Assembly: GCA_963573385.1 (NCBI GenBank)
Contig: CAUYLG010033151.1
Location: 1-64,000 of the forward strand
Direction of reading: 5' to 3'
Source: Cacajao melanocephalus
Lineage: Eukaryota > Chordata > Mammalia > Primates > Pitheciidae
Length of the DNA: 64,000 nt
Below the pieces are notes generated by a model. That model saw nothing but the letters and a program-made list of their open reading frames with translations, had not been told where the DNA came from and made no database searches. The translations under genes were made by a program, and so were the position numbers. Below, one piece after another: positions 54,332-64,000 of this stretch. Position 1 is the first letter of the stretch. Each line of letters starts with the position of its first letter.

Positions 54332-54934
54332 TAGTTCTCTTAAAACATGGGCATCTAAATTTGATTTTCGGACAAATTATGTATAAAAGTAGAAGATTCT
54401 GAGTGCTATTTCAAGATTATCTGTGAAGGGAAGGAGAAAGAGGGTATAGCCAGTGAAGGTGGAAAGAGATCCAAGAAAGATTTTTAAAAGATAAGTGATA
54501 ACTTGAGCATGTTTCTTTCTGGAGTTGGAAATGCCAGAGGACAAGGTCAAGTTGGAGATGTAGAGAGAGGGGAAAGTGAATCGATAGACAAGGTTCCTTA
54601 AAGAGGCAGGATGGTACTGGATTTAGAATAGAGGTATGCGGGGCTTATCCTTGGATAGAAGAAGGAGTTTCCTCATTTCTATTGAATTTGAAGGAAGATG
54701 ATGATGATGGATTTGAAGGTAAGTACATTTGTATGTGAAACCATAGAAGTTTGTCCACTTAGCAGTTTCTGAATGCCTACTGTGTGTTTCAGTCTGCTGG
54801 CTGTGAGGAGTATGTAGTCTCCATTGTTGGAGAAAGTTAAGGTTCAGTCTTGCAGATTTCCAGCTACTGTGTGTGTGTCCGTGGGTGCTGGGTGTGGGGG
54901 TGGTTATGTATTGTTTTTTTCATGTTGGTTGTTT

Positions 54935-55195
54935 GTAAGAGCTCTCACTCTGTCACCCAAGCTGGAGTGCAGTGGCATGATCATAGCTTACTATAGCCTT
55001 GATCTCCTGGGCTCAAAAGATTCTCCCGCTTCAGCTTCCATGCACCACCATGAGCAGCTAATTTTTAAATTTTTTGTAGAGATGGGGTCTTGCTGTGTTG
55101 CCCAGGCTGGTCTTGAACTCCTGACCTCAAGCAGTCTTCCTACCTCAGCTTCCCAAAGTGCTGGGATTACAGGCATGAGCCACTGCATGCAGCCT
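54935..55195 (-). mobile_element. Alu (old, internally deleted)
   Basis: Antisense J-like Alu. CGCTTCAGCTTC joins directly to CATGCACCACCATGAGC. Confidence 0.9.
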
Positions 55196-55199
55196 ATAA

Positions 55200-55867
<668 letters not shown>

Positions 55868-56361
55868 TCTTTATTCCTTTTAAAAATTGGAGCAGCCATT
55901 GCCCCAATTTTTGTCTTTCCTAGTCTCTCATGATTTCTCAGATTATGAAGAATGGTTTTGAGATGTCATCTATTAATAAAAAGACTTTTAAGTTACTTAG
56001 GATGTAAGTTTTCTTGTGCTGGAGAAGTAAATTCACCCATAAAAACTAGATACTTTCTTAATTACTTTAGTTCGCTGAAAGAGATCGGAGTTCTCCGTCA
56101 TGTGATGAGTGTAGTTCTTTGTCGTGCAGCAGTATTGCCTTCTCTACCCTTCTCTGCTCCATGCCCAATTAAAAAGTCATTTGTATTGTCTTTGACAAAC
56201 TTTAAAAAATTCTTAGTTTCTTAGGAATTTTAAGTTTTAGATGCATATTCTTAATGGTCTCTTTGTGGTCAGGATCAGTCAGTAAACAGTTTAGAGCATA
56301 AGATTACTTAGGATTGAGTAGCAGTCCTTCACTTTCCAACCTGTGGATGGAAAAGGTGGGC

Positions 56362-56586
56362 GTCTGGGATTCTCAACTGGGGCCAGGTTTGCCCCTCAGG
56401 TGATCTTCGGCAGTCTATGGAGACATTTTTGATTGTCACCAGTGGGGGTTGAGTGGAGCTGCTATTGGCATGTAGTGGGTAGAGGTCAGAGACATTGCTA
56501 CATTTCCTACAGCACACAGAACAGCTCCTACAACAAAGAGTCATCTGGCCTAAAATGTCGGAAGTGCCCAGGTTGAGAAACCCTGG
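56362..56586 (+). mobile_element. MER5A-type hAT DNA transposon relic
   Basis: TTCTCAACTGGGGCCAGGTT, GGAGACATTTTTGATTGTCA, GGCATGTAGTGGGTAGAGGT, CTAAAATGTCGGAAGTGCCC and the terminal GGTTGAGAAACCCTGG. The two ends form TTCTCAAC / GTTGAGAA inverted repeats. Confidence 0.88.
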
Positions 56587-56911
56587 TTACAGTAACCAGT
56601 ATTTGAACACTTGTGAGCCAGTATGCTTAACTGCATTACCTGATTTAAAACACGGAATTCCCCTGTGAGGTAAGTGTATCATTTTTGCCCTAAAGGCACT
56701 GGTCATTTTTGAAGGAGGAGGATACACACTTTGGACTCATTTGTATAAGAACTTTTTAATACATAAGTATTCAGGATACAAGCTTTCTATTTTTGGGCTT
56801 TCTTTGGTCTTACCTGTTTTTGTGTGTATTTTTGTTTGTTTTTATTTTTATTTTTTTGGAGGGACAGATACTCATAGCATTTAAGTATATAATTTATTTT
56901 TAATATTTCAG

Positions 56912-56994
56912 ATCTAGAAATGGCCATTGCCTACTGGAACTTAGTGCTTAATGGAAGATTTAAATTCTTAGACTTATGGAATAAATTTTTGTTG
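56912..56994 (+). CDS. DCUN1D1: DCUN1D1 coding exon 5 (PONY domain)
   Basis: Encodes [20 protein letters not shown] and continues DLWNKFLL. Enters in phase 1, leaves in phase 0. Acceptor TTTCAG, donor GTAAGT. Aromatic-rich helices of the domain core. Confidence 0.96.
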
Positions 56995-57205
56995 GTAAGT
57001 TCACATGTTCTGCAGTTTGCTGTTTTCTCTAAGATTCTGCCATTTCAAGAGAAATTAACATAAAGAATTGGCTATGGAGTGAGAAGCCTGATTCCCAGCA
57101 TTTTGTTACACAGTTGTTTTGCATTCTTGTATTTAGAATTGTCCAAACTTTTTTCCAGCTCTTTGTAGTGATACAAATGTATTTTGTTTTTATTTTTTTA
57201 AATAG

Positions 57206-57302
57206 GAACATCATAAACGATCAATACCGAAAGACACCTGGAACCTTCTTTTAGACTTCAGTACAATGATTGCAGATGACATGTCTAACTATGATGAAGA
57301 AG
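57206..57302 (+). CDS. DCUN1D1: DCUN1D1 coding exon 6 (PONY domain, first cullin-contact residue)
   Basis: Encodes [20 protein letters not shown] then [12 protein letters not shown]. Contains Asp211 (in KDTW), the first residue of the D-A-D patch known in this family to contact the cullin WHB domain. Leaves in phase 1. The donor GTAATG is weaker than the other donors of the gene. Confidence 0.96.
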
Positions 57303-57424
57303 GTAATGAAAATTTTTGCCACACCAACTTTTTTTAACCTGCCGTTTTATCTCGTTTGATCACACACCCCTGAGCTGCTTATGTACTTTTGTTTTCCTCA
57401 GAGTTGGATTTCCCTCTTCTGAGC

Positions 57425-57716
57425 TTTTTTTTTTTTTTTTTTTTTTTTTGATACAGTCTCACTATGTTGCCCAGGCCTGAGTGCATTGGTTTGAGCATGG
57501 CTTGTTGCAAGCCTTCAATCTCCTGGACTCAGTGATCCTCCTGCCTCAGCCTCCCAAGTAGCTAGGACTACAGACATGTGCCACAATGCCTGACTAATTT
57601 CTTAATGTTTTGTAGAAGTAGGGGTCTTGCTATCATGTACTCCTGGCTTCAAGCAATCCTCCTGCCTTGGCCTCCCAAAGTGTTGGGATTATAGGCATGA
57701 GCCACCGTGCCCAGCT
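57425..57716 (-). mobile_element. Alu (old, J-like)
   Basis: Antisense Alu with a (T)27 tail and a deletion in the left arm. Confidence 0.9.
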
Positions 57717-57980
57717 CCAAGCTTTTTTTAATGCTCTTCTGAATGTAAGAAATACCTTCATACATTTACCAATCTATATTCTTCTGCTTCCTTCAATTCC
57801 AACTCAGTATTCATGTCTTCCAGACAGGCATGAGTAATTTTTATCCATGTTTTAGGTTTTCAGTTTACTTTAGCAATCTTTTTACTTCTGGATGTGTTTT
57901 TATACTTACTTATGTATTTTTCGTTATCTGTTAGTCTTCTGTGTGAGCTTGACTGTAAACTCCTTAAGTTCAGTGGCCTG

Positions 57981-58299
<319 letters not shown>

Positions 58300-59248
58300 G
58301 AAACTTACTTTAGCTACCTAGTATAGTACTACTGGCATTCAGTAAATAGTCACTGATTGAATACTTTTCTGCTATTTCTTCATATATGTATAAAGGTGGC
58401 ACCACCATCCACTACTAGGATGTGGACTTTTATTTTTCCGTATGTGACAGTGATTTATATTGATTTCTTCATACATATTTCCCTAGCCCCACTTGAGAAC
58501 CAGTGGGATACCTGATGGAGCTATTTTTTGAAAAAAACCCCTGTGATCTTGGTGTCTTTAAAAGTGTCCTGGAATCATTAAGGCTAATCAGGGATGATGA
58601 TATTTCTTCATTTTCATTGTCATTTAGAATCTTCCTTAAAAAGTGAACTGTTTAATCCTGCATATGTCTAATAATGGTGCCTTCTGTTAGGTTTTACAAA
58701 AAAATGAAGAGCTTTCTGACTTGGGGATGGGCATGTGAATGTGTAGAGGCATACATGTATGCAATTTACACCTTTTATGTATTAGGATGAAATAGGATGG
58801 AATTCCATATTGCCTGTTAATTTCCTTTGTGAGATTGCCACAGAATGCTGGAAAATGTGTTTCTCCTCTCATGCCTTCAGCACTGGCAGCATGCTGTCAT
58901 ATCATGCCCTTCCTTCGGCTGCCAGTTTTGACCAAATTACTTCCATTGCCTGACTACAGTGGCCTTCAGAAAATCATATTATAGATCGGTTGCCAGACAA
59001 GTTATTTTTTATCACTCAAGGAACAACCAAATGTTGGAGTAATGAATCACAAGGAATATAAGGAATATTTGGGGTAAAAACTCCAAAAAGTTTGAGTTTT
59101 GAAAGATTTAATCATTAGTAATAGATAAGAATGATATACTTTAATGCTTGTGTGAGGAAGTCTTAAAGAAAAGGATTCTACTAAAATGTTAGCCTTATTT
59201 CTCTTTTCTTTTCCCTTCTCTTTCTTTCGTATTTTTTCTTTTTTCCAG

Positions 59249-59328
59249 GAGCATGGCCTGTTCTTATTGATGACTTTGTGGAATTTGCACGCCCTCAAAT
59301 TGCTGGGACAAAAAGTACAACAGTGTAG
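59249..59328 (+). CDS. DCUN1D1: DCUN1D1 terminal coding exon 7
   Basis: Completes Gly234 (g|ga) and encodes AWPVLIDDFVEFARPQIAGT then KSTTV, with stop TAG at 59326-59328. Ala235 and Asp241 of the cullin-binding D-A-D patch are both here, so the patch is intact. Ends at residue 259, as in human. Confidence 0.97.
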
Positions 59329-59365
59329 CACTAAAGGAACCTTCTAGAATGTACATAGTCTGTAC

Positions 59366-59371
59366 AATAAA
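59366..59371 (+). terminator. DCUN1D1: Proximal AATAAA after DCUN1D1 stop
   Basis: Hexamer only 38 bases after the stop codon. Use would give an extremely short 3'UTR; strength unknown. Confidence 0.4.
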
Positions 59372-62009
59372 TACAACAGAAAATTGCACAGTCAATTTCT
59401 GCTGGCTGGACTGAACTGAAGATCAATCCTCACAATTCAGACCGAGGGTTGAGACAAAACTTTAAGGATACATCTTGGACCATATCGTATTTCATTCTTC
59501 TAATGGTGGCTTGGGCTTGTCTTCTAGTCTGGCCGCTCTAAACATTTATAATTCCAACATTGTGGATTTCATCTTCTATCTGTGGACCATCCTAGTTTAT
59601 TCTCCCATAAGTCTTAGAAGCTTTATGGTGATTATTTTGAGGTTTTCATTCTCGCATAAAGCACAATGCTGTCTTCATCAGAAAACAGTTGGCATAAGAA
59701 TTAAACATATGAACATCACAAAACAATTTATAAAAACTTCTTAAATATACGCTTTGGGCTAGTTGCAAAGACTATGCTAATAGCACTTCCAATGAGAGTG
59801 ATATATTTAAGTGTACTGGATCTGGAATGGTGTTTTGGTTTGGGGGGAATTTTTTTTTTTTTCCTGGCAAATCACATGTGTCGTTGATGTGACTAGAGTA
59901 TCTGATGAAAAACAGTGTCAGAATAACCAACATGAAAATTTTTTAGGATAACTTGGTGCCTACCTGAAAAATATATTGTGTTTCAGACTCTTGATTTCCA
60001 AAGGTTCCACAGAACTAGTCTGTGCTTACCTTACCCATGTTTATATACAGTTGCCCTACAGGGAGCTTTTATTTAGCAAATGTCTGCATAATGTTAGATT
60101 CTCCTCCTGTCTACATTATGCACTACATAATTGGACTTCATTATGCTTTTGAAATGCTTATCTGCCTGTCACATAAGTTAAACTATTTAATTTGTTTTGA
60201 ATGTTTTGGATTGCTACACAATACAATATTCTAAATTTAGGCATGAGGGTTTATTTTTTGTTTTTACTTTTTTTTTGGTCATCGCACTATGGAACACAAA
60301 TGAAATTCTCTTTAATTTATAAGAAGATAGTAGAAGTAAAATTTTGAAAATGGTTGGATGAGCCATGAAGTTCAATCTTTATGTTATGGGTACTGCTCCT
60401 TCAGACAAGTAGTCCATTTTCGATGACTTCTTATTTTGTTGAAATTGCTTTAACTTGCTAATCACTGTGGTTGCCAAATATTTACTTTAGGAGCAAAGAT
60501 TTTCAAACAAGCATACATGATGCAAAATACCAATCTGGCTTCTAGTCTCTTTACTGTTTTTGTTTCAGATTAGCTCAGTTTTCTCATCAGAGCAGCATGC
60601 TATCTTGTATGTATTTTTTTCATTACAAGACCCATGAGCTGCTTTTATGCTGAAGATGGTCATTTCTCTGTTCTTACTGACACATGAAGAAGGGTTTTTT
60701 GCTTTCTTGAACATTTCCGTAAGGCAGGCTAGAAATGTAATACTTCAAATGGTAGGTGATTATGGTCTTTTGATAGGAGTAGATTGTGCTTGGTATATCC
60801 AGGTACTCTCCAAGGTCTAGGGTTCATATTAACAAAAGAATGTACTTCAGAATAGCAGTACATTTTATGCAAACATGGAAATTAAGAAACAGTGACATAT
60901 GAAAACTGCTTTTTATTTACATGATTTTGAAATAGACTAGAAAGCTTTCCCTATGGACATATTAATATTCCAATCATAACTTTAATTCATGGATGCAGTT
61001 TTACCAAAAGAAACATTTGAAAATTTCTATTCAGGCTACTGGAATTGGTTATTAAAAGAAAAAGGAAAAAGAATAATCCTGCTGCTTTCAGTGTTTCCTG
61101 ATTTCATTTTTGTAAATATAAAGAGGAACTTCAATTATGAGAAATTTTTAAAAGATATATATATATATCTATATATATCTATATATGTACTGTTTCCTGT
61201 CTTGAAGATTTTGAGTTATGGTTATTGTTTTCAGATTGATTAATTCTCATATGCTGTGTTTTGAAATGAGATCCCATTAGCTTTTTTTTTTTTCGATATA
61301 AAGTATTTTCTTTAAAAGTCTGATATTGGTTCGTGGCCTAGTGCCTTGGATTTTACGTATTTTTCTTTTTAAATGCAAAACCTTTTCAACAAAATAGTGT
61401 TTGTCATCAGGTTGGTACTAAACATTTATAATTACTGTGTAATTATAAACAAAAATACATAAAGCTTTGAATATAATTATGTAGCATAAAAGTCAAGGTT
61501 GTTCACTACGATGGCATCTTAGAATTAAACAACTTTTACTAGGGCTGAAAAGAGAAGACTGATTTAATGTGGTATGATTATTCTGAAGATAAATGTCTGG
61601 TTACAGGGAATATTTTGTACTAAAAAATGATTACACATATGGCTGTGTGTGTTTGAGTCTGCATCTGCGAGAGAGCCAGAGAGAGTGAGAGAGATGGACA
61701 GAAAGGGGGAGACACGCACACCCTTGAATCGCTTTAATTCCTGAGGGTTTCAGTCCTCATTTCGGTCAGCTCCCCACGCTGATTCTTTGTTTTCAGCTGA
61801 ACCGTAGGTACAGTTTCCTTTTTGCCAAATGTCAAAACAGGTACACATTTTAAAATGTAATGCTTTTTAAATAGTAAAATGTATAAAATTAGAAGTGCCC
61901 ACATATTAAAAATACTTGAGGTGAAGATTATCTTTAGTGAATATCATCTGCATATCTCTGTAAGTTCAATTGTGTTTCTTACAGTCCCTGTCGTATTACC
62001 AACAGAGGC

Positions 62010-62015
62010 AATAAA
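62010..62015 (+). terminator. DCUN1D1: Probable main distal poly(A) signal of DCUN1D1
   Basis: AATAAA followed within 40 bases by U-rich sequence. This gives a 3'UTR of about 2.7 kb. Confidence 0.6.
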
Positions 62016-62035
62016 AGCTTCAGTGAAATTGCCAT

Positions 62036-64000
62036 GACTAAATCTTTTTACATATTTCAGTGTATTTTTTTATAGATTTAAAATATACCTGAAAACTTTT
62101 CCAGGAAGAATTAATTATTCATGGAAAGAGCATCGTAATGGCATGTTTTAGGGAGAAAAGACATGCCAGGTCTTGTTTACTACATTTAAAATGTTTACAA
62201 CTCTATTGGGCTGCTTTATTAACAATACCGTACTTGTGTGATATGGCATTGTAAGTACATGTCCTTCCTTAGACTTTTAAAAAGTTTTAATGAGAGAAAG
62301 TAAATTTACTCAACAAAATAACATGAGAAACCTTTTACATAATATCTTTACTGGGGAATTCTTATTTAAGCAAGGTACACTGTGTTTTCCTCGGAAAGAC
62401 TTAAATGAAGTGTTCATTTATTTTTTAATTGATGATAAGATAGTAGTAGCTAACTTAATGTACACTTTGCTTAGGTTTTGAAACATGTTACTATTAAGAC
62501 TGCGTATTGTAAAACTTCTGTAGTTTTCACATGCGAGTGACAGGAGAAAGTTAAACCTAATTGAAGGAGCTTTGGAATAAAGAGAAAGTGATGCTGGGGA
62601 AATTTACCAAGGTTCACAAAGTATGCCTTTGTAAAACTGAATCAACCTTTAGCAAGACTTAATTTATGCAGTTCTAAATGTTAAATTGTGTATATTTAAT
62701 AGAAAATACTTATCTGACACCTCAGCAGTTTTCTTTAAATGTTACCTTATACTTTTAACAGTATGATTTATATTGAATACTTAGATGTTTTCATAAGATT
62801 TTATCAAATTTGATAATGTAATGATAAAATGTTTTTAAAATGTGAACTATTTAACATATAAATGAGGACACAAAACCTGAATTGTGATTTCTACATAATG
62901 TGATAATTAGGGTTCAAATTATGAGTCATGATTTAATTGATTATAAATGGGTATATTTCTGAACTCTTTACTGCCTCCGTTTTTACAGTCATAATATAGC
63001 AATAATTTCTATTTTATTTCATAGAACTGTGGTGAAGTTACTTATCATGACACCTTTATCGTTGACTTCTGAGGGAAAGGGGTGTATATTTTGTAGTTTA
63101 GATAAATTATAAAATTCCTAATAGTACAGATGCCCTTTTCCAGGTTTATCTTTGCTATTTGTTGCCATTTTTCATAAATATTTGCTTTATTTGTACCTGA
63201 TTTCTGGAGGCAAATAGTGCTATTTTTTCACACTCGTAATACAGTTACATAAATGATTTTACCAGAGCATTCTTGCTATCTTATTTTCTTTCCTACCTGT
63301 TGAGTAAGCAGCATTTCTTGCTCACCAACTCATTTATTTGAGAACTTTTCACTAGGTTCAATGTTTCCTATTAATGTGTTTTTTAATTTTCCTTTGGTTG
63401 ATTTTTTAAAATCTGTCACAAGGAAGTTATGACAAAAGATGTGCAGCCTTTGTAGTACGTGGAATTCCCAGTAAGTAATGTCTTTATGGAGTTTTAACGG
63501 AAATTATTTAAAGGGAATCATGTTATAGTTGTTATGTCTTCAATTGAGATTTTAAGTGTGTTTTAAAGTATATCCCAAGTGTCTATTTACTTACAAGTGC
63601 TGCACGATTGTTTTCAGTTAAGTTTTGTCGTTGCGCTGTGCAGAAATCATACATGTAGCTTGTAATCATTTAGAGCCTTGGTCTTCAAGCTGTAAGTTGG
63701 GGCTGCTATCTTTCATGAGGTGGGGCCATAGCAGGCAGGCCCTTTCCACTTCCTTTATAGCTTTCTGCTTGTATCTGTTGTAGGCTATTAGTGTTTCATA
63801 CTAGATTTGGTTTTGGGGAATATAGTTTAAAAAACTTTTTTTTAATGATTGGCTTTAGAGGGACTTTTACGTCTCTGGCACATCTGTCAGTGGAATGGAA
63901 AGAAATGGAGTTGACTGAAATTAATGTCAGCTTAAGCATTGAAGGCAGCACTGCTTTGAAAAGAATTTTGAACCCACAGGGTAAAAGCAAAGCCTGATTT
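62036..64000 (+). other. AT-rich flank or extended 3'UTR
   Basis: Repeat-free, AT-rich. Another AATAAA at 62576-62581 could serve a longer DCUN1D1 mRNA. Short frames at 62290 and 63791 (both strands) lack any coding sign. The neighbouring gene expected from human synteny (ATP11B, convergent) is not reached. Confidence 0.5.

Larger units (their letters stand above)
59329..62035 (+). other. DCUN1D1: DCUN1D1 3'UTR (probable extent)
   Basis: AU-rich and free of Alus, unlike the introns, which fits a retained long 3'UTR. Contains AATAAA at 59366 (very proximal) and at 62010. A perfect 8-mer for the miR-218 seed (AAGCACAA) lies at 59659-59666, a 7-mer for the miR-15/16/195 seed (TGCTGCT) at 61080-61086, an AT-dinucleotide tract at 61155-61187 and a GA-rich tract at 61668-61715. 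The 3' boundary is estimated. Confidence 0.7.

Overview
The window is primate nuclear DNA. It is dense in Alu elements on both strands and also holds L1, L2, MIR, MaLR LTRs and old DNA transposons. It carries two protein-coding genes on the + strand, both with vertebrate split-gene structure: the terminal exon of MCCC1 at the left edge and the complete DCUN1D1 gene (7 coding exons, 259 codons). In human these genes are neighbours at 3q26 on the minus strand, so the window reads as the reverse complement of that locus. Three clues suggest a non-human, possibly New World monkey, source. The MCCC1 tail differs from the human tail I remember at about four residues. The L1 5' end at bases 1-142 departs from the catarrhine L1PA head. 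The young Alu at 41565 has a platyrrhine-like left arm. The species call is inference from memory.

Layout. Bases 1-142 are the 5' head of a minus-strand L1 inside the last MCCC1 intron. Bases 446-790 are the MCCC1 terminal exon with its stop codon, 3'UTR and poly(A) signal. From 0.8 to 24.4 kb lies an intergenic repeat field with Alus, a solo MaLR LTR, L2 and MIR relics, and a nearly full-length old L1 at about 8.3-15.6 kb. That L1 contains an unusual 206-bp copy of its own ORF2 segment inside ORF1. It is followed by an antisense L1 split by an MST/THE-like LTR and by a hAT-Charlie relic split by Alus. From 24.5 to 25.9 kb is a strong CpG island, the TATA-less DCUN1D1 promoter, with a GCC repeat, an 8-codon upstream ORF and a first coding exon that contributes only the ATG.

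DCUN1D1 intron 1 (14.3 kb) is Alu-rich and carries a Tigger-like element. Exons 2-4 lie at 39.7-43.9 kb. Intron 4 (13 kb) carries a MIR split by a MaLR LTR, a processed pseudogene of C9orf85 broken by two Alus, a long antisense L2 relic, a run of Alus and a MER5A. Exons 5-7 lie at 56.9-59.3 kb, followed by a long AU-rich 3'UTR with several poly(A) signals. The last 2 kb have no recognisable gene.

Function. MCCC1 is the biotin-carrying subunit of mitochondrial methylcrotonyl-CoA carboxylase (leucine breakdown). DCUN1D1 is a co-E3 that promotes cullin neddylation. The two genes are tandem neighbours with no evident functional link. I found no CRISPR array, operon or novel multi-gene system. The most unusual structures are the ORF2-to-ORF1 duplication in the old L1, the single-codon first exon with its uORF, and the Alu-split C9orf85 retrocopy.
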